A stretch of 10,447 nucleotides of DNA. It comes from RUG754 sp964345365. Lineage in GTDB: Bacteria; Bacillota; Clostridia; Peptostreptococcales; Anaerovoracaceae. How positions within the stretch are numbered: position 1 is the stretch's first letter; every line of letters starts with the position of its first letter. A program made the translations under genes and the position numbers. Under the pieces are notes generated by a model that had not been told where the DNA came from, searched no databases, and was given only the letters and a program-made list of their open reading frames with translations. Shown piece after piece: positions 1 to 7,271 of this stretch. The stretch lies in the NCBI GenBank assembly GCA_964345365.1, contig CAYFQR010000039.1, forward strand, positions 1 to 10,447. Reading direction: 5' to 3'.

Positions 1-206
1 CAGATAAGGTCTCTCCCTATCGCCGTTGACATCAGCGCGGCGCCACCGGACGAATCCACCCCGCCCGAGAGCGCGAGCAGTACCTTACCGTCGCCGACAG
101 TTGCCCTGATTTCTTTAATCTGTTCCTCGATGAATTTTCTCGCCAATTCCGGTGTCGTTATCCTCTGCATATCCGCCGGTCTGGTGTTCTCTTTTGAAAT
201 TGCCAT
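1..206 (-). CDS. guaA: GMP synthase, ATP-pyrophosphatase part (5' end only, runs off window)
   Basis: Partial gene: the first 68 or so codons are present and the rest lies beyond base 1. The start ATG (206-204) has a perfect AGGAGG-type site just upstream (211-217). The translation begins MAISKENTRPADMQRITTPE, then a helix (KFIEEQIKEIRATVGDGK) leading into the PP-loop LALSGGVDSS at residues 43-52, which binds ATP and marks the N-type ATP pyrophosphatases. The sequence around it resembles the stand-alone ATP-PPase subunit of archaeal GMP synthase, which adenylates XMP and amidates it to GMP. Its position just after guaB supports this role. Odd points: a usual bacterial GuaA opens with a class I glutaminase domain of about 190 residues, and none is present here; and the PP-loop is followed by GG where VV or similar is usual. 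Other PP-loop enzymes (NadE, MnmA, LarE) fit less well. Confidence 0.82.
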   Translation of the reverse strand, partial: MAISKENTRPADMQRITTPELARKFIEEQIKEIRATVGDGKVLLALSGGVDSSGGAALMSTAIGRDLI

Positions 207-226
207 TTTTTCCTCCTGATTTACGC

Positions 227-284
227 CCGGCATGCCGGTTTGTATGTTTACCAAATTTGGCTGTATGATTACCATCTTTTTGGT
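227..284. repeat. Three short palindromes between guaB and guaA
   Basis: The 83-base spacer between guaB and guaA contains CCGGCATGCCGG (227-238, perfect 12-base palindrome), CCAAATTTGG (251-260, perfect 10-base palindrome) and ACCA-TCTTTT-TGGT (271-284, 4-base arms). None is followed by a T-run on the minus strand, so they do not look like terminators. The first lies about 10 bases upstream of the guaA ribosome site and could form a small hairpin in the mRNA. Function is unknown; they could be operator sites, RNA processing structures or chance. Confidence 0.4.
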
Positions 285-289
285 GATTT

Positions 290-1798
290 CTATTTTATTG
301 CGTTATCCGAAGCGTTTTTAAGGATAATATCGTGTGCCCCGCCTTCTACTATCGAAGTGGCGGACACGAGCGTCAGCTTGGCGTTTTGCTGAAGTTCCTT
401 TATCGTGAGCGTACCGCAGTTGCACATCGTCGATTTCACCTTCGTCAGCGAGACCATGAGGTTATCGTGAAGCGGCCCTGCGTACGGCACGTATGAGTCC
501 ACTCCCTCTTCAAATTTCATTCTCGGGTCTCCGCCGAGGTCATATCTCTGCCAGTTTCTCGCACGGTTCGAGCCCTCGCCCCAATATTCCTTAACGTAAT
601 TACCGTTCAAGTTGAGCTTATTCGTAGGTGACTCGTCGAATCTCGCAAAATATCTGCCGAGCATTATGAAGTCCGCACCCATTGCGAGTGCAAGCGTCAT
701 ATGGTAGTCATAAACTATTCCGCCGTCCGAGCAGATTGGTACGTAAACGCCTTTTTCCAAAAGATATTCGTCACGAGCTTTAGCAACGTCCTGAACAGCC
801 GATGCCTGTCCGCGCCCGATTCCCTTTTGCTCACGCGTGATGCAGATTGAGCCTCCGCCTATGCCGACTTTAACGAAGTCCGCACCCACGTCCGCTAAAT
901 ATCTGAATCCCTCGCCGTCCACCACATTCCCGGCTCCTATTTTAACCTTATCGCCGTAGCGTTCTCTTACCCATGCGATTGTTTCCGCCTGCCACTCCGA
1001 GTATCCTTCCGATGAGTCTATGCAAAGAACATCCGCACCCGCCTCAACAAGTGCCGGAATCCTTTCTTCGTAGTCACGGGTATTGACTCCCGCCCCCACT
1101 ATATATCTCTTATGTTCATCCAAAAGCTCGTTCGGATTCGACTTATGCTGGTCATAGTCTTTTCTGAAAACGAAGCCGACCAATCTCTGTTTTTTGTCTA
1201 CTATCGGGAGAGCATTGAGTTTGTTGTCCCAAAGTATATCGTTCGCTTCGGAAAGAGTGATTCCTTCCTCGCCCACGACGAGTTTTTCAAACGGTGTCAT
1301 GAACTCGCTTATCAATGTATTTACATCCATTCTCGACACCCTGTAGTCGCGTGACGTCACGAGACCGACCATTTTGCCTTCGGCCGTCCCGTCCTCCGTG
1401 ATAGCTATCGTGGAGTGTCCTTTCCGCTCCTTTAATACAATTACATCCGCAAGTGTCTGGTCGGGTCTTAAGTTGGAATCCGATTTTACGAAGCCCGCCT
1501 TGTATGCCTTGACTTTTTTTACCATTTCGCACTGCGACTCGATTGATTGCGAACCGAAAATGAAGGAGATACCTCCCTCTTTCGCGAGCGCAACCGCCAT
1601 CCTGTCGTCGGATACCGCCTGCATTATTGCGGAAACCAACGGAATATTCATTTTGAGTTCCGGTTCTTCACCCGCCTTATGCTTAACTACAGGTGTAACA
1701 AGCGATACGTTCTCCACGCGGCACTCCTTGTCGCTGTAACCGGGTACCAACAGATACTCGCTGAATGTTCTCGACGGTTCATCAAAATAATACGCCAT
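290..1798 (-). CDS. guaB: Inosine-5'-monophosphate dehydrogenase, Tritrichomonas-like type
   Basis: It oxidises IMP to XMP with NAD+, the committed step of guanine nucleotide synthesis, in the cytoplasm. The 502 residues form a TIM barrel interrupted at about 102-220 by a CBS-pair (Bateman) subdomain. Visible key residues: NAD-binding D261 (CIDSS), the active-site loop GGGSICIT with catalytic C319, phosphate-binding D358 (CSDGG), the mobile flap WQRYDLGG with R418 and Y419, and E431. These match the published T. foetus IMPDH numbering exactly, including K310 and E431, the residues that I recall explaining its weak binding of mycophenolic acid. Long stretches, such as the region 287-335, also look nearly identical to that enzyme from memory. 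The ATG has a GGAGGA site 9 bases upstream (1808-1813). guaA follows after 83 bases. A TATAAT 57 bases upstream may give the gene its own promoter. Confidence 0.97.
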   Translation of the reverse strand: MAYYFDEPSRTFSEYLLVPGYSDKECRVENVSLVTPVVKHKAGEEPELKMNIPLVSAIMQAVSDDRMAVALAKEGGISFIFGSQSIESQCEMVKKVKAYKAGFVKSDSNLRPDQTLADVIVLKERKGHSTIAITEDGTAEGKMVGLVTSRDYRVSRMDVNTLISEFMTPFEKLVVGEEGITLSEANDILWDNKLNALPIVDKKQRLVGFVFRKDYDQHKSNPNELLDEHKRYIVGAGVNTRDYEERIPALVEAGADVLCIDSSEGYSEWQAETIAWVRERYGDKVKIGAGNVVDGEGFRYLADVGADFVKVGIGGGSICITREQKGIGRGQASAVQDVAKARDEYLLEKGVYVPICSDGGIVYDYHMTLALAMGADFIMLGRYFARFDESPTNKLNLNGNYVKEYWGEGSNRARNWQRYDLGGDPRMKFEEGVDSYVPYAGPLHDNLMVSLTKVKSTMCNCGTLTIKELQQNAKLTLVSATSIVEGGAHDIILKNASDNAIK

Positions 1799-1854
1799 TT
1801 ATGTTCTTCCTCCGTTTTTTCTTAATAATGCAAAAAATATATATCCAACATTCT

Positions 1855-1860
1855 ATTATA
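1855..1860 (-). promoter_or_regulatory. Possible -10 box of a guaB promoter
   Basis: A perfect TATAAT reads on the minus strand 57 bases upstream of the guaB ATG. I see no good -35 at 16-18 bases spacing (the hexamer at 17 bases is ATCTCT), and no TG extension. It sits in the only sizeable gap of the minus cluster, so a separate guaB-guaA transcript is plausible but not shown. Confidence 0.35.
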
Positions 1861-1879
1861 TGGTCAGGTTCCAATCAAG

Positions 1880-1904
1880 AGATTTTTTGTTTTTCAAAAA
1901 ATCT
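1880..1904. other. AT-rich hairpin between fbp and guaB
   Basis: AGATTTTTTG, a 5-base loop, and CAAAAAATCT form a perfect 10-base-pair stem. Read on the plus strand it is followed by TTTT (1905-1908); read on the minus strand, the direction of the flanking genes, it is followed by CTTGATTGG with no T-run. It may be a weak fbp mRNA end or a 3' stabilising hairpin, but a canonical fbp terminator is not supported. A repeat of TTTTTCAAAA occurs at 1890-1899 and 1912-1921. Confidence 0.4.
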
Positions 1905-1924
1905 TTTTCAGTTTTTCAAAATCC

Positions 1925-3883
1925 TTAATATTCTTCCTTGATTTGACCCTTCTGGTATGCTTCCAAAAGCTCCATGAGGTCGTCCACTTCTCTGGCGAGA
2001 ATCTTTCCGCCGTCCGTATCTATAATCTGCTTTCTCTCAGGGAGGGAATAAACTATCGTCATCTTAGGTGACGAGAACTCTTGCGTTCCGTCCGGCTGAA
2101 GCGGCTGATACGGCTTATGTTCGGCAAGTATCATTCCTCTTGAGTTGTATATCAGAGTATAGCCCGCAATTCCGGTTTGCTTCTGGTATGCTTTTGATAT
2201 ACCTCCGTCGATAACGTAGAGAAGCCCTCCGCCCTTTATCGGCGATTCGCCGTTCTTTATCTTAACCGGAACATGTCCGTTAAGTATCCTCGCGGTTCTC
2301 GGGTCGAGCCCGAATTCATGTAAGATTTTCTCTGCAAGCCATTTCTCGTTTATAAATTGGTAATATGGGCAGGTCGGTTCTTTGTGAGATGCCTTGTCCT
2401 CAACAAAGAGCCTCTCGAAGGTCGTCATCTTCTCCTTGCCGAAAAGCGGCGAGTCCGAACCGAGCCACAGGTACCACATCAGGTCTCCGGAGTAACCGGT
2501 TCCCTCGGACTTGTTAGGCGAGAAATATGCCTTCCTGACCTGGTCGTCAAGATAATCGAAGAGCTGTTTGCCTTTTAATTTTTTGCCGTTTATCTCGACA
2601 TCTTCAAATTCCCCCTCTTCATTCATAGGCATGCATCCATGGAAAAGAAGGTTTCCGTTGCTGATTGAATAGAGTGCGCCCCTGCTGAATAAAAATTTTA
2701 TATGTGTCTGCAACTTCTCGGAATTAAGTATGGAAGCTTCAAGTGATTTTAAAACATCCAGTTCTTCTTCCGTGAGTTTATACGGGTCTGCAGGGTCGAC
2801 GGTAGGAAGATTGAGGTCTCTCATCTCCCATTCTATGCCCTCTACGGTCACTGTTCCTTTTTCAAAATCAATTTTATCCAGAAGCAATCTCTTGTCGAGG
2901 TTATACTCCGGATGTGCTTTTATCCTCTGTCCCTCAACCTTGAACTGCATTATCGCAATCGCCTTGTGCATTTTGGCTGCAAGGTCGTCATCTATTGCAT
3001 CGAAAATGTTTTTATCGAGCACATGAGGACGGAACGAAGTGCATGGGTCGTCGCCGTACACTTTCTCCGCAAAGGTCGCAAGCGGTCTTAAGTTTATACC
3101 GTATCCCACCTCGAGCATGTCGAAGTTGAAATAGCTTATATTCATCCTGAGGATATTCGTAATGCAAGCCCAGTTTCCCGTCGCGGCACCCATCCAAACT
3201 ATGTCGTGGTTTCCCCATTGAAAATCGACATCGTGGAATTTCATCAAAAAGTCCATGATTCTTTCGGGATGCGAACCTCTGTCGAATATGTCTCCTATTA
3301 TGTGAAGCTGGTCAATCGCAAGTCTCCATATAGTTTCGGCAAGTGCCGTAATATAGCGTTCACCCTCGCCTATATCTATTATGGTATTAACGATTTCCGA
3401 ATAATAATGTGCATGATTTTCATCATCATCGTCGGAGTGAAGGAGCTCATCCATGGAGTACGCCATATACTGAGGGAGTCTCCTACGTACTCTTGAACGT
3501 GAATACTTCGATGAAACGACCTTCATTATCTCGACGAGCTTATATATCGAAGTTTCAAGCCAGCCGTTGAAATCCGTCAGCACTTTTTTCTTTCTCGCTA
3601 TTTCATTCGTCGCATCATATATGAGTGAAGCAAGGTCTTCACGCTCCGCATCGGACAAAATCTTGTCGAATCTCTCATCGATTCTCCTCTTGACTGTTCC
3701 TGAACCCGATTTCAGCATATGTATGAATGCTTCATCCTCTCCGTGCAGGTCGGACAAAAAATATTCCGTACCTTTCGGCAATGCAAGTATCGCTCTTAAG
3801 TTTACGACTTCAGCCTTTACGGCTCTCTGATTCGGATATTCCTTCGCAAGTCTCGTTAAATACTTGATGTCAGCCACTTTCAC
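1925..3883 (-). CDS. fbp: Fructose-1,6-bisphosphatase, class III
   Basis: It hydrolyses fructose-1,6-bisphosphate to fructose-6-phosphate in gluconeogenesis. This is the Firmicutes class III enzyme, a calcineurin-like metallophosphoesterase. At 652 residues it fits the family length (B. subtilis Fbp is about 670). Metal-binding motifs are in order: SDLHG (44-48), GDIFDRG (197-203), GNHD (224-227), and later histidines in LLFHG (H415) and NGHVPV (H537). An acidic patch, SDDDDENH, lies at 150-157. No ATG fits the start. A GTG at 3883 has GGAGGG only 2 bases away (3886-3891), while a second GTG two codons in (3877) has 8 bases spacing and is the better ribosome match, so the protein may start at residue 3. 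The ribosome site abuts the murA stop, so the two genes are surely co-transcribed. Confidence 0.96.
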   Translation of the reverse strand: MKVADIKYLTRLAKEYPNQRAVKAEVVNLRAILALPKGTEYFLSDLHGEDEAFIHMLKSGSGTVKRRIDERFDKILSDAEREDLASLIYDATNEIARKKKVLTDFNGWLETSIYKLVEIMKVVSSKYSRSRVRRRLPQYMAYSMDELLHSDDDDENHAHYYSEIVNTIIDIGEGERYITALAETIWRLAIDQLHIIGDIFDRGSHPERIMDFLMKFHDVDFQWGNHDIVWMGAATGNWACITNILRMNISYFNFDMLEVGYGINLRPLATFAEKVYGDDPCTSFRPHVLDKNIFDAIDDDLAAKMHKAIAIMQFKVEGQRIKAHPEYNLDKRLLLDKIDFEKGTVTVEGIEWEMRDLNLPTVDPADPYKLTEEELDVLKSLEASILNSEKLQTHIKFLFSRGALYSISNGNLLFHGCMPMNEEGEFEDVEINGKKLKGKQLFDYLDDQVRKAYFSPNKSEGTGYSGDLMWYLWLGSDSPLFGKEKMTTFERLFVEDKASHKEPTCPYYQFINEKWLAEKILHEFGLDPRTARILNGHVPVKIKNGESPIKGGGLLYVIDGGISKAYQKQTGIAGYTLIYNSRGMILAEHKPYQPLQPDGTQEFSSPKMTIVYSLPERKQIIDTDGGKILAREVDDLMELLEAYQKGQIKEEY

Positions 3884-3892
3884 TACCCTCCG

Positions 3893-5167
3893 TTATTCAA
3901 TGCGCGATATTTTCGCTCCCAATTTTCTAAACTTCCCTATGAAATCCTCATACCCTCTTTCGATATGATTTATCTCGGATATTTCCGTGGTGCCCTCAGC
4001 CACGAGTCCGGCAAGCACCATAGCCGCGCCGGCTCTTAAGTCTGTAGCCATAACGGAGCAGGCTCTCAATTTGGTGCCGCCCTTTACCATCGCTTTGTTT
4101 CCGGCGGTTTCTATCGAAGCTCCCATCTTATTCAACTGCGAGACATGCATAAATCTGTTTTCGAAAACCGTTTCGATTACCGTGCTCTTGCCGTCACATG
4201 CGGTTAAGAATGCCATAAAAGGGCTCTGCATATCGGTCGGAAATCCCGGATAAGGAAGTGTTTTGATGTCGGTCGCAACGAGCGGTATTCTGTCGGCTCT
4301 GACAATCAGGTCATCATCTCCGACCTCTATCTCTACGCCGCACTCCCTGAGTTTTGCAATTACCGGCTTAACGTGATCGGGAACGGCATTCATGATGTGA
4401 ATATTGCCTCTTGTGATGGCCGCAGCAAGCATAAATGTGCCTGTTTCTATCCTGTCGGGTATAACAGTATGCCTCACGGAGCCGAGTGCCGATACACCTT
4501 CTATCTTAATGGTATCGGTTCCCGCACCTTTTATCTTTGCACCCATTTTGTTGAGGAAGTTGGCTAAATCAACTATTTCGGGTTCTTCCGCAGCATTTTC
4601 TATATATGTCGTGCCGCTTGCGAGTACCGCCGCCATCATTATATTCTCTGTTGCTCCGACTGACGGGAAGTCAAGGTATATCCTGCCTCCGAGCAGTCCG
4701 TGCCTGAGTGCGCTCGCCTCGACATAAGCATGAGCGCCTTCCTCATGAATCATAACATCGGCGCCGAGTGCCCGGAATCCTTTGAGATGAAGGTCTATCG
4801 GTCTCGCACCTATAGCACAGCCGCCCGGAAGCGGTATTCTGGCTATCTTCTTCCTGCCGAGCAATGCCCCCATAATCAAAAACGATGCTCTCATTTTATT
4901 CACAAGGTCATCCGGTGACTCTACAGTGGATATTTCTTCCACAACAATTCTATAGTCACCCGGTGATGTTCTTTCCACCTTTGCACCATGTGCCTCTAAA
5001 ATCTCAACCATAACCTCGACGTCTCTGAGGTTAGGTACTGAACGAAGTATGCACTCCTCACTTGTAAGCAGTGTAGCCGCCATAATAGGCAGAACCGCAT
5101 TTTTTGCACCGGAAATAGTGACCTCGCCTTTTAGCGGACCGGATTGCTCAACTAAATATTTTGCCAT
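3893..5167 (-). CDS. murA: UDP-N-acetylglucosamine 1-carboxyvinyltransferase
   Basis: It transfers enolpyruvate from phosphoenolpyruvate to UDP-GlcNAc, the first committed step of peptidoglycan precursor synthesis, in the cytoplasm. The 424 residues match the family length (about 420). Substrate-binding K22-N23 lie in SGAKNAVLP. The catalytic cysteine is C117 in PGGCAIGARP; it is the residue alkylated by fosfomycin, and because it is Cys rather than Asp, sensitivity is expected. R122, the general-base region PTDMQ (D312), DLRAGAA (D376, R378) and R404 correspond to E. coli D305, D369, R371 and R397 by constant offset. The ATG has AGGAG 9 bases upstream (5177-5181). Many Firmicutes carry two copies (MurA/MurZ); I cannot tell which this is. 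It lies 27 bases after the small membrane-protein gene and 9 bases before fbp. Confidence 0.97.
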   Translation of the reverse strand: MAKYLVEQSGPLKGEVTISGAKNAVLPIMAATLLTSEECILRSVPNLRDVEVMVEILEAHGAKVERTSPGDYRIVVEEISTVESPDDLVNKMRASFLIMGALLGRKKIARIPLPGGCAIGARPIDLHLKGFRALGADVMIHEEGAHAYVEASALRHGLLGGRIYLDFPSVGATENIMMAAVLASGTTYIENAAEEPEIVDLANFLNKMGAKIKGAGTDTIKIEGVSALGSVRHTVIPDRIETGTFMLAAAITRGNIHIMNAVPDHVKPVIAKLRECGVEIEVGDDDLIVRADRIPLVATDIKTLPYPGFPTDMQSPFMAFLTACDGKSTVIETVFENRFMHVSQLNKMGASIETAGNKAMVKGGTKLRACSVMATDLRAGAAMVLAGLVAEGTTEISEINHIERGYEDFIGKFRKLGAKISRIE

Positions 5168-5194
5168 TTATCTTTTCTCCTGAATTGATATATT

Positions 5195-5554
5195 TTATTT
5201 GGATTTTATGTTTTTTTCATAAGCCGCTTCCGCGTTTTTGCTCTTGATGATTCCGACAAGGGATGTTGCGGCATTGATAAATGCAGTGGCGTTTTTAATC
5301 ACACCTTTGCTTGCGCTGAGATTGGATACGACTGCTCCGACGGAATCCGAGATGCCGTTTATGATGATTTCGGCTTTGCCCGTCTGATCGGCGGCAAATC
5401 CGGAAATCTTTTTCGAGTCGTCCAATATCAGATCCACTTTCTCAAGGGTCTTCTTGAGCTTAATAAGAACGGACATCAGCACGAAGAGTGCAATTATGGC
5501 AACAAATACCAAAAGTGAAATTATTGCCTGTTCCCATGTAAAAGTTATTGTCAT
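5195..5554 (-). CDS. Small DUF948-like membrane protein with one N-terminal helix
   Basis: 119 residues. One hydrophobic segment (about 10-31, IISLLVFVAIIALFVLMSVL) is followed by a Lys-rich turn and an amphipathic region (about 33-105) rich in K, D, N and small residues with heptad-like spacing, ending in a Lys-rich tail. This layout resembles DUF948/YoxC-type proteins, whose role is not established; the match is by architecture and not by a diagnostic motif. There is no cleavable signal peptide, so the helix is probably an anchor. The ATG overlaps the stop of the methyltransferase gene (ATGA at 5551-5554), which suggests coupled translation. Its place before murA hints at an envelope link, but that is inference only. 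Confidence 0.8.
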   Translation of the reverse strand: MTITFTWEQAIISLLVFVAIIALFVLMSVLIKLKKTLEKVDLILDDSKKISGFAADQTGKAEIIINGISDSVGAVVSNLSASKGVIKNATAFINAATSLVGIIKSKNAEAAYEKNIKSK

Positions 5555-6339
5555 TTATACCTTTCCTCCAATTCTTTCGTATATCCGCCTTGCTCGTTAT
5601 GTACGGCAAGTTCTTCTAAAATATTCAGGCCGGGGTTACCGCCTTTTATAAAATGTATAAGCATTATGTTGGGTTTATCGCCTTTTCGGGGGCTGACAAA
5701 CTGTAAATTTTTAGCTTCAAGCTTGTACTTCGCAGCTTTAATCAGTATCTCGGAGAGTCTTGAGGGTCTGTGAACCATGAAGAAATCCCCCTTTGGCTTG
5801 AGGAACTTGGCAGCAACGGAAATGAAATCTTCAAGTCCCGCTGTCGTTTCATGCCTCGCTATATGCTTCGCCCGGTTCGGCGACATCAGACCTGCAGACA
5901 TCTTCGTATACGGCGGGTTGGAAACCACCGTGTCAAAGCTGCCCGCAAGCTCTTTTCCCATGCTTTTCCCTAAGTCTTTTATGTCGGCATTTATGAATCT
6001 TAGCCTCTCCGAAAGTCCGTTCAGCTCCGCATTTCTCTCGGCTCTTAAGAATGATGCTTCCTGCACCTCTACTCCGAAAATCTCCGCTTCTTCATACTTA
6101 GAGCTTAAGATGAGCGGTATAACTCCGGTACCAGTACCGAGGTCGATTACCTTTCGAACTTTCGCAGACTCTCTTTCAGCATCTGTAAGCCTATATGCAA
6201 AATCCGCAAGCAGAACCGCATCCACGCCGTAACAGAATTCTTCAGGGGCCTGTATCAGTTTCAGGTTACCGAAACCTATCTCGTCAATTCTCTCGTGTTC
6301 GAATATCGAAATCTTATCCGTCCTGTACATATCAGTCAT
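5551..6339 (-). CDS. TrmN6/YabB-type tRNA1(Val) adenine-N6-methyltransferase
   Basis: 262 residues with a class I SAM-dependent methyltransferase fold. The SAM site is VIDLGTGTGVIPL (64-76, glycine motif DLGTGTG 66-72), the acidic residue that contacts SAM ribose is E91 (GVEV), and the catalytic NPPY (141-144) is typical of N6-adenine enzymes. The N-terminal FCYGVDAVLLADF (35-47) is characteristic of the YfiC/TrmN6 family, which methylates A37 of tRNA1(Val). B. subtilis YabB sits in the same neighbourhood (after holB and yaaT/ricT), which supports the call. The start overlaps the ricT stop by 8 bases; a second ATG, at 6330, begins one base after that stop. Neither has a strong ribosome site, so translation probably depends on coupling to ricT. 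The exact substrate here is inferred from family. Confidence 0.88.
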   Translation of the reverse strand: MTDMYRTDKISIFEHERIDEIGFGNLKLIQAPEEFCYGVDAVLLADFAYRLTDAERESAKVRKVIDLGTGTGVIPLILSSKYEEAEIFGVEVQEASFLRAERNAELNGLSERLRFINADIKDLGKSMGKELAGSFDTVVSNPPYTKMSAGLMSPNRAKHIARHETTAGLEDFISVAAKFLKPKGDFFMVHRPSRLSEILIKAAKYKLEAKNLQFVSPRKGDKPNIMLIHFIKGGNPGLNILEELAVHNEQGGYTKELEERYK

Positions 6340-7261
6340 GTATCAGCTTCTCAAGCTCTTTAAGATCTTCTTCGTCAACTCCCTCGAAGATATCCTCTCG
6401 CTTCTTATTCGACCTTCTGTCTATCAGTCTTACCTCATCCTTATGGAATGTAATGATATCCGTGCCTAATTTTTCTTCTCCGTCTTCTCCCCTACCGTCC
6501 TGCCCGCCTTGATAGAGCCTCACCTTGACAGTTTCCTCCAGCAGCTTGGCTTCGACGACTTTAGCGATACCGCTCGGCGTTTTGACTTTTTCACCCTGTT
6601 CAGGAAGTCCTCTTTTAAGCTCGTGATAGATATCGTTCTCATATTTGAGGCAACACATGAGTCTGCCGCATATGCCCGAAATCTTTGACGGATTTAGGCT
6701 CAGGCTCTGCACCTTAGCCATTTTTATGGACACGGGCTCAAAGTCCGCAAGCCAACTGTGGCAGCAGAGAGCTCGCCCGCACGAGCCTATCCCGCCGAGC
6801 ATTTTCGCCTCGTCCCTGACACCTATCTGCCTAAGCTCTATCCTCATTCTGAAAACCTGTGCCAAGTCCTTGACGAGTTCCCTGAAATCAACTCTGCCGT
6901 CCGCGGTGAAATAGAATATTACTTTAGAGTTATCGAAGGTATATTCCACATCTACAAGCTTCATATCAAGACCGTGTTTATCTACCTTCTCCTGACAAAG
7001 AATTATCGACTGTTCTTTTTTCTTTTCATTTTCGATGTGTTTTTTGCGGTCTTCCTCTGTCGCCATTCTTATTATCGGCTTAAGCGGAGCGACAATATCC
7101 TTATCCTCAACTTCAGTGTTTCCCATAGCGACTTCACCGTACTCGGTTCCTCTCGCAGTTTCGACTATGACATTGTCACCGACCGCTATCTCGTGATCAG
7201 TAGGGTCAAAATAGTACACCTTGCCGGCCGTTTTGAACCTTACTCCTATTACATTTACCAT
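6332..7261 (-). CDS. ricT: RicT (YaaT), PSP1-domain Fe-S protein
   Basis: 309 residues. RicT is a member of the Y-complex (RicA-RicF-RicT), which in B. subtilis acts with RNase Y in mRNA maturation and affects sporulation and biofilm. The PSP1 domain covers roughly 60-150. A cysteine cluster is visible at C161, C166, C167 (GSCGRALCC) and C198, C203, C204 (SGICGRLMCC); such cysteines hold Fe-S clusters in the complex. The C-terminal third is charged and ends in an acidic helix. ATG 7261 has AGGAGA (7268-7273) which overlaps the holB stop, so the two are one transcript. The order tmk-holB-ricT is conserved across Firmicutes. RicA and RicF are not encoded in this window. Confidence 0.95.
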   Translation of the reverse strand: MVNVIGVRFKTAGKVYYFDPTDHEIAVGDNVIVETARGTEYGEVAMGNTEVEDKDIVAPLKPIIRMATEEDRKKHIENEKKKEQSIILCQEKVDKHGLDMKLVDVEYTFDNSKVIFYFTADGRVDFRELVKDLAQVFRMRIELRQIGVRDEAKMLGGIGSCGRALCCHSWLADFEPVSIKMAKVQSLSLNPSKISGICGRLMCCLKYENDIYHELKRGLPEQGEKVKTPSGIAKVVEAKLLEETVKVRLYQGGQDGRGEDGEEKLGTDIITFHKDEVRLIDRRSNKKREDIFEGVDEEDLKELEKLIHD

Positions 7262-7271
7262 ATATTTTCTC

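Noticed and set aside
207..275. Longer guaA start at ATG 273-275 giving a 23-residue extension
   Set aside because: The frame is open but there is no ribosome site, and the ATG at 206 has a perfect one.
1880..1908. Rho-independent terminator for fbp
   Set aside because: The stem is good but the T-run lies on the wrong side for the minus strand; kept as a hairpin only.
5777..6232. Plus-strand ORF of 151 codons
   Set aside because: Antisense to the methyltransferase gene, whose motifs are clear; serine-rich composition typical of shadow frames.
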